A DNA stretch of 50,017 nucleotides from CAZMGT01 sp964565895. GTDB lineage: Bacteria > Armatimonadota > Zipacnadia > UBA1398 > CAZMGT01. Numbering within the stretch: position 1 is the stretch's first letter; every line of letters starts with the position of its first letter. The position numbers were made by a program, and so were the translations under genes. Under the pieces are notes generated by a model that did not search any database, was not told where the DNA came from, and saw only the letters and a list, made by a program, of their open reading frames with translations. Shown here one piece after another: positions 1 to 9,210 of the stretch. The DNA lies in the NCBI GenBank assembly GCA_964565895.1, contig CAZMGT010000026.1, positions 1 through 50,017 on the forward strand, read 5' to 3'.

Positions 1-2746
1 GCACTTCGCCCACCCCGCGCACAGCAATGCTCACCTCGCGCGCGGGGACGAGCTGGACCACCTGCTTTGTCCGCCCGCTGGTATATTGCTCAATACGCGC
101 CACGCGATAGGCCCAGTTCATGAGCACGAGCACGTGCCTCCCCGCAGGCCCGCGCAAAAGCACACCCTCGACCGTGGGCAGCGAGGGCTCGACAACGGGC
201 TGGACGATCCCCTCAAGCGGGGCGACGACGTAGCTCCGCCGCCCGGGGTCGAAGTCGCGCGACATGTCGAACCCTTGCCCGCGCACCGTGGCGCTATATT
301 CCAGCCCCGGGAAAAAGCCAACGGTGTAGGCATAGCCTCTCCCGTAGCGGTTGCGCACAACGGCCGGCGCGCCATCGGCAAACCGCGCGAGAACCTCCGC
401 CCCATCGGCGGGCACGAGCACCTCGCGCCCGACAACGAGCTGAAACGATCCCGCAAACGGGCCGCCGGCGAGCACGCGCGCCCCGGCTGGCCGCTGGGCG
501 AGCGCCCGCCGCGGGTCGTCGTAGGGCTCGAGGCTCCCCGCGCCATAGAGGCTGACGCTGTAGTACATCTCCGGCGCGTTGCGCCGCGCCAAGCCGAGCA
601 CCGGCCGAAGCACGTCGAGCGGCTGGTTTGCCTCGTCGAAAACCAGCCCCCAGCCGCTGGTATAGAGCACGCCGCCCTCCTCTACCCAGCGGGCAAGCTT
701 TTGCGCGGCGGCGCGCGTGAGGTTTGGGCCATTGACGAAAATCGCTTTGTAGCGCGACAGGTTCTCCGTAGCGAGCATCACCTCGTCCAGCGGGTCAACG
801 GGAATGTGTGCCTGGGCGAGGGCGGTGTAGATCCACTTCGCGTTCTCCCACGCGGCGACACGCTCCGGAGGGTTGCCGCAAATGAGCTTCCAGATCTCCG
901 AGGAGCGGGGCTTGACCACGGCGACGCGCACGGGCATGGCCCACGATGAGTCGTAGAGAACGTCCTCGGCCTTGTCGATAAGGTGCGCCGCCTTGCTCAC
1001 CAGGCGCAGGGCCTCGGGATATTGCGAGAAGCTGTCGCCCTTTTTGTAGTCCGGGCCGTAGGTATACCAGTAGATCATCTTCGCCCCGCGGGCGATGGCG
1101 CTTAGCGCGCGCTGCACCGGCGCCCCGCGGTGCGGCTTAACGTAAATGCCAAAGCGCAGGCCCATCTTCCCCGTAACCACGCGGCCCACATCGCACAGGT
1201 AGCTGTCCCAGCTCCAAATGCGCGCGTCGCGGTTTGACGTTTCGTAAACAAACGCGTTGTCGGCGTGGCGGTAGAACTCGAAGAAGTCCAGGCTGTGGCC
1301 CTTCATGAGGAACGTGTTGCCGCGTAGGGCGTAGGAGTAAACAAACGGCTGCCTGGCCGCGGGGGTGTCGCGCTCGCCCGCAGCAAGCGCGGCGCGTTTG
1401 CGCTCGTTGGCGCGGGCGAGGGCCTCGCGCAGCGGGGAAAACAGCTTGGCCGTGGCGTAGTTATTGAACTTCGCGGTGTAATAGGCGAGCAGCGCCGGCC
1501 CCCGCCGCGAGAGATCGTAGCGCTTGACCGCGGGCAGGGCGAGCAGCCCTTGCGCGCCCTGCTTGCGCGGCCAGATGTCCAGCGGGCGCACCTCGGCCCA
1601 AGTGTTTTTCCCCAAGTCCGCAGGTGTAAGGCCTTGCTCCGCGAGATAGCGCTGGAAGCCCTGCGCGCAGTACGCGCAGGCAGCGAGATGGCCCTTGCCC
1701 TCGGGCGAGCGGTCGATCACCGTGCCGATCTCGTCCACGGTAAGCGCCCACACCTCGCCCACGCGCAGGTTAAGCAGCTCCAGCGCCTGGCGCACGCCCT
1801 CCTCCGTGCGCTGGGCCACGCCCGGGGCAAACGGACAGCCCGCCTCGGGAACCGGCGGGCGGCCGCGCCGATATGTGGGCACGGGAAACCCCGGGCCGTG
1901 GGTAAGCAGCACGCGGGCGAAATTTTTGGCATAGCCCTCGCGCGCCTGGACCATTTGCAGCAGAAACTCCGGCGGTGTGCGAAAGCCGTTTACCCCAAGC
2001 TGGCGCAGGCTGCGGCATTCGGCCTCGACGATCGCCTTGTTCGTATGGCGCACGCCATAGCCGAAGCCCACGCCATAGCCGCCCACGTTTTCGGGAAAGG
2101 CAAACCGCCGGGGCACGGGCCAGTTCGCCCAAGGGAGAGCGCTCAGCCACTGCGCCCGGCGCGTAGCGTAGTCGAGCAGGCCGCTAAGCTCGGCGAGGAA
2201 CTGCGGGTCGTCCGCCTGCTTGCCCCCGGCCAAGCGATAGCAGGGGATGACGATGCCCACCGTGCCCCCGTCCGGCCCGGCCTCGCGAAACCGCTTGACG
2301 ACCTTCCCGCGGAAGCGAAACTCAAACTCAAGCTCCACGTTGGTGGAGTAGCCGACCTTGCGCCGGTCCTCGCGGCTGCGCGGCTTGCCCGGCCGGCCCA
2401 CGGTAAACGTCAAAAACAACTTCTGGGGAAACGAGGCGCGCACGAACGAACTGACGGGGACCCAGGGCGACCAAGCGTCGAGCGGCAGGCTCTTGGCCAG
2501 CGTGCCCCGCACGACGCTTCCCCCCAGGCCTTCGCCGCCATAGCGCCAGTTAATATCCGTGGCCTCGGCGGGGGTCATTGCCGTCACACGGCAGCGCAGC
2601 TCAAGGCCCTCCGGCCCTGTGCTGCGCCAGCTATCGTCAACAGAAACCACGGGCACTTCGCGCTGCGCTGGCGCTCCCTGCGCGCAGGAGAACAGGCACA
2701 GGGCAAGCGCCGCCCAAGCGGTGAGCAGTGCGCGGCTGTTGGGCAT
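1..2746 (-). CDS. Large exported glycosidase-like protein, 3' end missing
   Basis: The minus frame is open from 2746 to the window edge (at least 915 residues, no stop), so the C-terminus lies outside. I chose ATG 2746 over ATG 2752 because the complement of 2754-2758 gives GGAGG seven bases from 2746 but only one base from 2752. A signal peptide is visible (LLTAWAALALCLFSCAQG, residues 7-24). The middle reads like a secreted TIM-barrel enzyme (WALTVDEIGTV near residue 332, GAKMIYWYTYGPDY near 555). From about residue 665 comes a stretch like the amidotransferase-fold trimerisation domain of GH42 beta-galactosidases (AIFVNGPNLT, then GGVLYTSGWGLVF). This is a fold-level guess; no catalytic pair could be assigned. 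It follows lemA by 17 bases and is probably co-transcribed with it. Confidence 0.6.
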   Translation of the reverse strand, partial: MPNSRALLTAWAALALCLFSCAQGAPAQREVPVVSVDDSWRSTGPEGLELRCRVTAMTPAEATDINWRYGGEGLGGSVVRGTLAKSLPLDAWSPWVPVSSFVRASFPQKLFLTFTVGRPGKPRSREDRRKVGYSTNVELEFEFRFRGKVVKRFREAGPDGGTVGIVIPCYRLAGGKQADDPQFLAELSGLLDYATRRAQWLSALPWANWPVPRRFAFPENVGGYGVGFGYGVRHTNKAIVEAECRSLRQLGVNGFRTPPEFLLQMVQAREGYAKNFARVLLTHGPGFPVPTYRRGRPPVPEAGCPFAPGVAQRTEEGVRQALELLNLRVGEVWALTVDEIGTVIDRSPEGKGHLAACAYCAQGFQRYLAEQGLTPADLGKNTWAEVRPLDIWPRKQGAQGLLALPAVKRYDLSRRGPALLAYYTAKFNNYATAKLFSPLREALARANERKRAALAAGERDTPAARQPFVYSYALRGNTFLMKGHSLDFFEFYRHADNAFVYETSNRDARIWSWDSYLCDVGRVVTGKMGLRFGIYVKPHRGAPVQRALSAIARGAKMIYWYTYGPDYKKGDSFSQYPEALRLVSKAAHLIDKAEDVLYDSSWAMPVRVAVVKPRSSEIWKLICGNPPERVAAWENAKWIYTALAQAHIPVDPLDEVMLATENLSRYKAIFVNGPNLTRAAAQKLARWVEEGGVLYTSGWGLVFDEANQPLDVLRPVLGLARRNAPEMYYSVSLYGAGSLEPYDDPRRALAQRPAGARVLAGGPFAGSFQLVVGREVLVPADGAEVLARFADGAPAVVRNRYGRGYAYTVGFFPGLEYSATVRGQGFDMSRDFDPGRRSYVVAPLEGIVQPVVEPSLPTVEGVLLRGPAGRHVLVLMNWAYRVARIEQYTSGRTKQVVQLVPAREVSIAVRGVGEV

Positions 2747-2763
2747 AGCCATTCCTCCGCCGA

Positions 2764-3363
2764 TTATTGGCGCTCGCGGGAAAAGTCCACCTCGACGGGC
2801 CGGCGGGCCTCGGGCTGCTCGATCTCAAAGTACGGCCGTGGGGCGAAATGGCACAGCCCGGCGACGATGCTGTTGGGGAAGACTTGGATGCGGTTGTTGT
2901 AGTCCATGGCCACGTCGGTGTAGAAGTCGCGCGCCTGGGCAATTTGCTCCTCGGTGTTCTGCAGCTCGGCCTGCAGTTGCTGAAAGTTTTGGTTCGCCTT
3001 AAGGTCGGGGTAGCGCTCGCTGAGGGCGAAGAGCTGGCGCAGGGCCGCGGTAATCATATTCTCCGCCTGCGCCTGCTCCTCTACAGTGCGTGCGGCGATT
3101 CCCGCGTTGCGCGCGGCAACGACGCGCTCCAGCGTTTCCCGCTCATGCGCGGCATAGCCCTTTACCGTCTCCACAAGGTTGGGGATAAGGTCGTAGCGCC
3201 GGCGGAGCTGGACGTCTATTTGCGCCCAGGCGCTGTCGCAGCGGTTGCGCGCGATAACCAAGCTGTTGTAAATGCCAACAAACGCCAAAACTAAAAGCAC
3301 AAGCAAGCACACGGCACCGCCGGCGAGCGCCCAGACCAGCCCGGCAATTTGCATTTGCGTCAT
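2764..3363 (-). CDS. lemA: LemA family membrane protein
   Basis: The 199-residue protein has one N-terminal membrane segment (residues about 8-31) followed by the long helical LemA domain. The family hallmarks IYNSLVIARN, RRRYDLIPNLVETVKGYA and the later NRIQVFPNSIVAG are all present, and the length is normal for the family. LemA proteins are membrane-anchored helical-bundle proteins of uncertain function. GGAGG lies about eight bases before the ATG. Downstream and close by is the exported protein at 1-2746. The gene 126 bases upstream is an alcohol dehydrogenase on the same strand. The family assignment is secure; the role is not known. Confidence 0.92.
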   Translation of the reverse strand: MTQMQIAGLVWALAGGAVCLLVLLVLAFVGIYNSLVIARNRCDSAWAQIDVQLRRRYDLIPNLVETVKGYAAHERETLERVVAARNAGIAARTVEEQAQAENMITAALRQLFALSERYPDLKANQNFQQLQAELQNTEEQIAQARDFYTDVAMDYNNRIQVFPNSIVAGLCHFAPRPYFEIEQPEARRPVEVDFSRERQ

Positions 3364-3489
3364 TAACGAGGCCTCCTGAACGCGCGGATAACATGCCTTG
3401 GCTGGCTTTTCTCACGCGGGCGGGGGTTGTCCTTCGCAGCGGCGACGGCGCGCAAGCCAGGGCAAGGCGCGCGCCAGGAGGCGCCGCGG

Positions 3490-4572
3490 CTACTCCTGCG
3501 GCCGAATGATTACCTTAAACGCGCGGTGCTCGGCCTTCGCCGCCATTACCTCAAACGCCTCGGCCACGCGCTCCAAGGGGAAGCGATGGGTGATCATCGG
3601 GGCGACGCGCACCGCCCCGCGCTCGACAAGCTCGATCGCCTCGCGCGTTTCAAAGGGAAGGTTGTTGGCCGAGGTGGTGATTAGCCGCTCGCCGGCGACG
3701 GTTGGCGTGTCCAGCTTTAGCCCCTCGGCAGCGCCGGCGAGGAGGATCGCCGAGCCGCCCGGAGCGAGGGCGCGGATCGTTTGGCTTTGCGTCTTTAGGT
3801 CGCCGGTGGAGTCAAACAGCGCGTCCACGCCTCGGCCGGAGGTATAGTCGAGCACGGCGGCGCGCAGGTCGTCTGCCTCGCGGGCGTCGATGATAATGTC
3901 GCCGCCGAGCTCTGCGGCAAGCTCCAGCGCCTTGTCGTAGATGTCGATGCAAATGGCCTTTTGCGCCCCGTGGGCTTTGGCGACCTGCATTACGCACAGG
4001 CCGATGGGCCCGCAGCCGGCGATGCACACGCTGTCGCCGGAGCGCACCTTTGCCCGGTGCACGGCGTGGACGGCGACGCCCAGGCCGTCGATAAACGCCG
4101 CCTCGTCGAAGCTGACCGTGGGAGGAAGGCGCAGGGCGTTGTCGGCCCAAACGGGGCAAAACTCGGCCATGCCCCCGGGGTTATACTCCATGCCCTCCCA
4201 GCCCGCGCTGTGCCCCAGGTGCTGGGTTTTCGGGCACAGGTTGGGCCGCCCGCGCTGGCATTCTGTGCATTCGCCACAGGCTTTAAACGCCAAGGCAACA
4301 ACGCGCTCGCCCACGCGCGAGCGGTCCACGTTTTTCCCCACGTCGGCAAGCACGCCGGCGACCTCGTGGCCGAGGATCATATTGGGCGGGTTGGGCTTGG
4401 CCACGCCCAGGGTGTGCAGGGCCCAGGGGTTCTCCCCACGGAAATAGCGCAGGTCGCTCCCGCACACGCCGCACGATTCGACCCTCATGAGCACCCAATC
4501 CGGCGGCAGCGTGGGGAGGGGAACCTCGGCGCACTCCACCTTGCCCGGCGCACGCAAAACGCAAGCCTTCAT
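3490..4572 (-). CDS. Zinc-dependent medium-chain alcohol/sugar dehydrogenase
   Basis: This 360-residue MDR-superfamily enzyme should oxidise a secondary alcohol or polyol with NAD(P). The N-terminal GroES-like domain carries catalytic zinc residues Cys37 (ESCGVCGSD) and His69-Glu70 (GHE). The structural-zinc loop has Cys99, Cys102, Cys105 and Cys113. A Rossmann motif GCGPIGLCVMQVAKAHGA follows, and the C-terminus is complete. I chose ATG 4572 rather than the upstream ATG at 4614, because family alignment starts at MKACVLRAPG and AGAGG lies about nine bases upstream. The substrate cannot be read from the sequence; sorbitol, threonine or erythronate-type dehydrogenases are all possible. Confidence 0.9.
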   Translation of the reverse strand: MKACVLRAPGKVECAEVPLPTLPPDWVLMRVESCGVCGSDLRYFRGENPWALHTLGVAKPNPPNMILGHEVAGVLADVGKNVDRSRVGERVVALAFKACGECTECQRGRPNLCPKTQHLGHSAGWEGMEYNPGGMAEFCPVWADNALRLPPTVSFDEAAFIDGLGVAVHAVHRAKVRSGDSVCIAGCGPIGLCVMQVAKAHGAQKAICIDIYDKALELAAELGGDIIIDAREADDLRAAVLDYTSGRGVDALFDSTGDLKTQSQTIRALAPGGSAILLAGAAEGLKLDTPTVAGERLITTSANNLPFETREAIELVERGAVRVAPMITHRFPLERVAEAFEVMAAKAEHRAFKVIIRPQE

Positions 4573-4604
4573 GCCCCAAATCCTCTGCCCAAAGCCTGAA
4601 CACC

Positions 4605-4615
4605 GTTGATTCAAC
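4605..4615. promoter_or_regulatory. Short palindrome upstream of the dehydrogenase
   Basis: GTTGATTCAAC is a perfect 5+1+5 palindrome, 33 bases before the ATG at 4572, in the divergent region between the dehydrogenase and the DUF362 gene. Its size and place fit an operator half-pair, but there is only one copy and no regulator is encoded next to it. Confidence 0.25.
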
Positions 4616-4763
4616 GCCAGCGCGGCCCCTCCTTCTCCGCAGGAAAAAAACTGCCCGGCGCGTGCCTGCCCCGGCGGCCTTGACGGGGGCTCGTAGGTGT
4701 AGGAAGATCAAACGTGCCCGAGCGCGGGCAGGGCTAATTTTTTGGGGAGCGGAGGCTGGGGCG

Positions 4764-5840
4764 ATGGGACAGCGCGAGCGTAAGAATGTTACCCGGCGCG
4801 CGTTTTTCGCGCGCGTGGCAGGCCTGGCCAGCGGAGCGTTTTTAGCCGGCGTGGGGCTCTCTGGCTGCCGCAAGGAGCAGCCCGCCCCAGGCGAGGGCCC
4901 GGCGACCGGCCCGAAGGGCGAGGCGGGGGGGCAGATCATCGGCCGCCAGGTTAGCCCGAGCGAGCTGAACCTTCCCTGCGACGTGGTCGTCGTCCACGGC
5001 GAGGACCCGGAGCAGCTCGTCGAGGCCGCCGTGGCCGAGCTTGGGGGAATCGAAAAGTTCGTCAAGAAAGGCGACCGCGTGTGCCTTAAGCCGAACCTCG
5101 CCTGGGCGCGCACGCCGGAGTCCGGAGCGAACACCAACCCGGCGATTATCGAGGCGACGATCGAGCTCGTCAAGAAAGCCCAGCCCAAGGAAATCGTCAT
5201 TTTCGAGCACACGCGCGACGCGGCGGAACTGTGCTGGGCGTTTAGCGGAATCGACGAGGTGGCCACCAGACAGGGGGTAACCCTCGACAGCGGGCAGAGC
5301 GAAAGCGTCTATCAGGCGGTAGACGCCCCGCCCGGGCTGTACTACCTAAGCGACGACGAGGAAAAGGAGCGCGTGGCGCTCGACGTGCTCCTCGCCGACG
5401 TGATTATCAACATGCCCGTGCTTAAGGACCATTCCGCGACGCGCCTGAGCATGGGGCTGAAGAACCTTATGGGGGCGATCTTCCACCCCGAGCGCTACCA
5501 TGCCGGAGTGGGCGGCGATCCGGACAAAGGCGGCGAGGAGCTGGAGAAGCGGATTGCCGACTTGGGCTACCTCATTCGCCCGCACCTGACGATTATGGAC
5601 GCGACGCGCGTGCTGCGCGAGGGCGGGCCGAAGGGCGACGACACCGTGCCCGCGGACGTGGTAAACAAGGTTATCGCTGGGGTAGACGCGGTGGCCGTGG
5701 ACGCCATGGGGGCGGAGGTGTTCGGCGTAGAGCTTGCCGAAGTGCCCCATGTGCAGTTCGCTGCCGAGCTTGGCCTGGGCACGGCGGACTTGGAGGAATT
5801 ACGCGCCGCAAGCCGCATTAAGGAGATCGAGCTGAGCTAG
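4764..5840 (+). CDS. DUF362 protein with Tat signal and lipobox
   Basis: The 358-residue product begins with a twin-arginine motif (NVTRRAFFARVAG, Arg11-Arg12) and a lipobox-like LSGC with Cys35, so it is probably a Tat-exported lipoprotein. The body matches DUF362 (KFVKKGDRVCLKPNLAW, VLKDHSATRLSMGLKNLMG), a family often found beside polyferredoxins and thought to act in redox or Fe-S handling; the reaction is unknown. No cluster-binding Cys motif is seen in this copy. I chose ATG 4764, with GGAGG eight bases upstream, over an upstream ATG at 4662, because the Tat motif must be N-terminal. It is the first gene of an operon that continues 33 bases later with the membrane polyferredoxin. Confidence 0.85.
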   Translation: MGQRERKNVTRRAFFARVAGLASGAFLAGVGLSGCRKEQPAPGEGPATGPKGEAGGQIIGRQVSPSELNLPCDVVVVHGEDPEQLVEAAVAELGGIEKFVKKGDRVCLKPNLAWARTPESGANTNPAIIEATIELVKKAQPKEIVIFEHTRDAAELCWAFSGIDEVATRQGVTLDSGQSESVYQAVDAPPGLYYLSDDEEKERVALDVLLADVIINMPVLKDHSATRLSMGLKNLMGAIFHPERYHAGVGGDPDKGGEELEKRIADLGYLIRPHLTIMDATRVLREGGPKGDDTVPADVVNKVIAGVDAVAVDAMGAEVFGVELAEVPHVQFAAELGLGTADLEELRAASRIKEIELS

Positions 5841-5873
5841 GCGGTGCGAGGTTAACTTAGCGGAGTTTTCGCG

Positions 5874-7475
5874 ATGCGAAAAGTGCGCAACCGGCGCCTG
5901 CGCCGGGTGGTGCAGGTGCTGTTTTTCCTTTGCTTTCTTGTCCTCCTCTACTTTACCACCCAGGACTTTCTGCTCGGTCCCATTCCCACGGACATCTTCT
6001 TACGCTTCAGCCCGCTTATCGCCCTTTGCACAATGCTCGCGCACCGCGCGATCGTCCCCACGGTGGTCATTCCCGCGCTAATTACCGTCGCCTTAACCCT
6101 GCTTTTGGGGCGGGTGTTTTGCGGCTGGTTTTGCCCCATGGGGACGGCGATCGACTTAGCGGAGAAGCTGTTTTTCCGCAAGCGGCGCTACCCCCGGCCG
6201 GAGCAAGACAAGCTCGACCGGCTGAGGGCGATCAAGTATGTGCTGTTGTTTGTCGTAATCTTCTCCGCACTGCTTTCCTACCAGCCGCTGTTGTGGCTCG
6301 ACCCGATAAGCTTCGTGCACCGCACGTTTATCGTCGCCGTCTATGGCCCCGCGGACCATCTTTACGAAGACGCACGCGGGGCGGCGTATGGCTGGCTGTT
6401 GCGGCGTGGGGTGCGCATTTCCGAGCCGCGCGAGGGAGTGGTTTATCGGCTAAACCTGCTTATTTTGGCGATGTTCGTCGTTGTCGTGGGCCTGAGCGCG
6501 GTGCAAAAGCGCTTTTGGTGCCGCAACCTGTGCCCCCTGGGTGCGCTGCTTGCCCTGCTTTCCTGGCGGCCGCTGCTTCAGCGCCGGGTAAGCGCAGAGT
6601 GCACGAGCTGCCTCCGCTGCGAGCGCGACTGCAAAATGGGCTGCATTTACGACAACGGGCGGGCGTATCGCGCACGGGAGTGCATTGTCTGCTACAACTG
6701 CGAGCCGATTTGTCCCGAGGGCGCGGTGAGCTTCCCGTTTGCCGGCGCCCGAGAGGAGGGGTTCGACAGCGCCCACCAGATAACGCGGCGGAGGATCGCC
6801 GGCGCGGCGGTTGCCTCGGTGCTCTGGTTTTTCGCGATGCGCACCTCGGTGGGCACGCCGGAGGGCAAGCCCGGGGAGGGGTCGATTCGCGAGGAGCGGA
6901 CAAAGCACCCGCGGCGCATCCGCCCTCCCGGGGCCCTGCCCGAGCGGCTGTTTTTGCAGCTTTGCGCCCGCTGCGGCGAGTGCATTAAGGTCTGCCCCTC
7001 CAACGGCCTGCAGCCCGCGCTGTTCGAGGCGGGGCTGGAGGGCATGTTCACCCCGATCCTCATCCCGCGCGTCGGCGAGTGCGTGGAAAAATGCGACGCC
7101 TGCGGCCAAGTGTGCCCCACGGGCGCCATTCAGAACTTTACCTACGAGATGAAGCGGGACAAGCTGATTATCGGCAAGGCGACGATCGACCGCTCGCTTT
7201 GCCGCCCGTGGAACCGCACGGGCAAGTGCCAGATTTGCGAGGAGCACTGCTCGTATAAGGCGATCACCAGCGAGATGTCGGAGTGGGGGATGCTCGTGCC
7301 CTATGTGCACAAGGATAAGTGCACGGGATGCGGAATGTGCGAGAAAGTGTGTCCGGTGACGCCCACGGCGGCGATTACCGTTTACGCGCGCGAGGACAAG
7401 CGGCCCGTGCTTAAGCAAAACCTGGGGCTGCTTTCCGCTTTTGTCGAGCGGCGCACGCGAACTGGGGCAAAGTAG
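5874..7475 (+). CDS. Membrane polyferredoxin, NapH-like fused to NapG-like
   Basis: This 533-residue protein looks like two electron-transfer modules joined. Residues 1-290 are NapH/MauN-like: several membrane helices, the two membrane-edge motifs FCGWFCPMG (83-90) and FWCRNLCPLG (215-223), then Cys clusters CTSCLRCERDC (243-253) and CIVCYNCEPIC (270-280). Residues 305-325 (TRRRIAGAAVAS plus a hydrophobic run) look like an embedded Tat-type leader or extra helix. Residues 364-494 are NapG/MauM-like, with CARCGECIKVCP, CDACGQVCP, a CX8CX2CX3C group and CTGCGMCEKVCP. It should pass electrons between the quinone pool and an exported partner, most likely the DUF362 protein just upstream. The domain calls are firm; the direction of electron flow is inference. 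Confidence 0.88.
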   Translation: MRKVRNRRLRRVVQVLFFLCFLVLLYFTTQDFLLGPIPTDIFLRFSPLIALCTMLAHRAIVPTVVIPALITVALTLLLGRVFCGWFCPMGTAIDLAEKLFFRKRRYPRPEQDKLDRLRAIKYVLLFVVIFSALLSYQPLLWLDPISFVHRTFIVAVYGPADHLYEDARGAAYGWLLRRGVRISEPREGVVYRLNLLILAMFVVVVGLSAVQKRFWCRNLCPLGALLALLSWRPLLQRRVSAECTSCLRCERDCKMGCIYDNGRAYRARECIVCYNCEPICPEGAVSFPFAGAREEGFDSAHQITRRRIAGAAVASVLWFFAMRTSVGTPEGKPGEGSIREERTKHPRRIRPPGALPERLFLQLCARCGECIKVCPSNGLQPALFEAGLEGMFTPILIPRVGECVEKCDACGQVCPTGAIQNFTYEMKRDKLIIGKATIDRSLCRPWNRTGKCQICEEHCSYKAITSEMSEWGMLVPYVHKDKCTGCGMCEKVCPVTPTAAITVYAREDKRPVLKQNLGLLSAFVERRTRTGAK

Positions 7476-7521
7476 GCGCCGTTTGGTGCTCGGGCCACGC
7501 GGCGCAGCGGAGGTGAGGGCA

Positions 7522-8004
7522 GTGCGCGAGATCGCCAAGCTTTTGGAAAGCAACGCCCGGCTCACCCCGGCGGAGATCGCCACCATGCTCGGCCGCGACG
7601 AGCAAGAGGTGCGCGAAACGATCGAGAAGATGGAAAAAGAGGGGATTATCGTCCGCTATGGGGCGAAGATTAACTGGGAGCGCCTGGGCGAAAGCAGCCG
7701 GGTGTTTGCCACGGTTAAGGTGTGCGCCACCCCGGAGCGCGACGTGGGCTTCGACGCTATCGCCCAGCGCATCGTCAACTTCCCCGAGGTGCACTCGCTT
7801 TACCTCATCTCCGGCGACCACGATTTCGAGGTCGTCGTCGAGGGCGACACAATGCGCGACATCGCACTGTTCGTCGCCGAGCGCCTTGCCGTTATCCCCG
7901 GGATTACGAGCACGGCGACGCACTTTGTCCTGCGCACGTATAAGAAGGACGGCGACGTGCTGTTTGAGCCGCCGGAGGATAGGAGGCTCGCCGTCGCGCC
8001 ATGA
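7522..8004 (+). CDS. AsnC/Lrp family transcriptional regulator
   Basis: The 160-residue protein has an N-terminal winged helix (AKLLESNARLTPAEIATMLG, then IEKMEKEGIIVRYGAKIN) and a C-terminal RAM ligand-binding domain (VHSLYLISGDHDFEVVVEG). I chose GTG 7522 because GGAGG lies eight bases before it and the family begins about here; a longer frame starting at 7441 would overlap the polyferredoxin gene. The TGA stop overlaps the ATG of the aminotransferase by four bases, so the two are translationally coupled. Such pairs usually mean that the regulator senses an amino acid made or consumed by the enzyme; that part is inference. Confidence 0.9.
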   Translation: MREIAKLLESNARLTPAEIATMLGRDEQEVRETIEKMEKEGIIVRYGAKINWERLGESSRVFATVKVCATPERDVGFDAIAQRIVNFPEVHSLYLISGDHDFEVVVEGDTMRDIALFVAERLAVIPGITSTATHFVLRTYKKDGDVLFEPPEDRRLAVAP

Positions 8005-9182
8005 TCTCCGCGAGCAAAAGCAGGGCGGCGCGCATATCGGAGCTCGTCCGCTCGCTCCCCCCGTCGGGGATTCGGCGCTTTTTCGACCTCGTGCAGTCCA
8101 TGGAGGACGTAATCAGCTTAGGCGTGGGCGAGCCAGACTTTCGCACCCCATGGCACATCTGCGACGCGATCATCGACTCTCTCGAGCGCGGCCATACCTC
8201 TTATACCTCCAACCTCGGGCTGGCCGAGCTACGCCAGGCAATCAGCGCCTACCTGGAGCAGCTCTACGGCCTGCGCTATGACCCGGAGACGGAGATTATC
8301 GTCACCAACGGGGTGAGCGAGGCGATTGACCTGGGGATGCGCGCTGTGCTGAACGCGGGCGAGAGCGTGCTCGTCCCCCAGCCGTGCTATGTCGCCTATT
8401 CCGCGTGCGTGCATCTGGCCGGGGGGCGGGCGATTGCCGTGCCCACGCGCGCGGAGAACGGGTTTAAGCTGGACGCCGAGGACCTCCGCCGCGCAGCGCA
8501 GCCCGACACGCGGGCGATTATCTTCGGCTACCCCAACAACCCCACCGGCGCGGTGATGACCCGCGAGGAGTTCGCCCCTATTGCCCAGCTCGCCGAGGAG
8601 CTGGACCTCGTCGTTTTCTCCGATGAGATCTACGACCGCCTGACCTACCGCGGCGAGCATGTGTGCTTTCCCACGCTGCCCGGAATGCGCGAGCGGACGA
8701 TCCTCCTTAACGGGTTCTCCAAGGCGTTCGCGATGACGGGTATGCGCGTGGGCTACGCCTGCGGCCCGGCGGAGCTTATTCAGGCGATGAACAAAATCCA
8801 CCAGTACACCGCGCTGTGCGCGCCGGTGAGCGGGCAGATCGGGGCCGTAGAGGCGCTGAAAAACGGCCAGCGCCAGGTGTCCCAGATGGTCGCGGAGTAT
8901 GACCGCCGGCGGAGGTATCTCGTCGCCGCGCTGCGCGAGGTGGGGCTGCCCTGTCTCGAGCCCCTGGGGGCGTTTTACGCCTTTCCCTCGATCGCCCGCA
9001 CGGGGCTTTCCAGCGAGGAGTTTTGCGAGCGCCTGCTGCGCGAGGAGCGCGTGGCCGTCGTCCCCGGGACGGCGTTTGGCGCCTGCGGCGAGGGGCACAT
9101 CCGCGCCACCTATGCCACCTCGCTGGAGCAGCTCAAGCTCGCCGTAGAGCGCATCGGCAGGTTTGTGGAGCGCCTGCTTTAG
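8001..9182 (+). CDS. Class I/II PLP-dependent aminotransferase
   Basis: The 393-residue enzyme is a complete fold-type I aminotransferase, probably acting on aspartate, aromatic or alanine-type substrates. The pyridoxal-phosphate lysine is Lys241 in NGFSKAFAMTGMRVGY. Asp208 (FSDEIYDRL) and the GYPNNPTG motif at 176-183 are the usual cofactor contacts, and the C-terminus ends normally. No signal peptide is present, so it is cytoplasmic. It shares ATGA with the end of the AsnC-type regulator gene. The exact substrate cannot be told from motifs alone. Only 28 bases separate its stop from the stop of the convergent transporter gene. Confidence 0.92.
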   Translation: MISASKSRAARISELVRSLPPSGIRRFFDLVQSMEDVISLGVGEPDFRTPWHICDAIIDSLERGHTSYTSNLGLAELRQAISAYLEQLYGLRYDPETEIIVTNGVSEAIDLGMRAVLNAGESVLVPQPCYVAYSACVHLAGGRAIAVPTRAENGFKLDAEDLRRAAQPDTRAIIFGYPNNPTGAVMTREEFAPIAQLAEELDLVVFSDEIYDRLTYRGEHVCFPTLPGMRERTILLNGFSKAFAMTGMRVGYACGPAELIQAMNKIHQYTALCAPVSGQIGAVEALKNGQRQVSQMVAEYDRRRRYLVAALREVGLPCLEPLGAFYAFPSIARTGLSSEEFCERLLREERVAVVPGTAFGACGEGHIRATYATSLEQLKLAVERIGRFVERLL

Positions 9183-9210
9183 GCCCCTCTTGGCGGGGGT
9201 AACACCTCCC

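Noticed and set aside
86..2902. Plus-strand open frames at 86-949 and 1550-2902
   Set aside because: They lie opposite the exported protein that is open to the left edge, whose minus-strand translation has a signal peptide and enzyme-like sequence.
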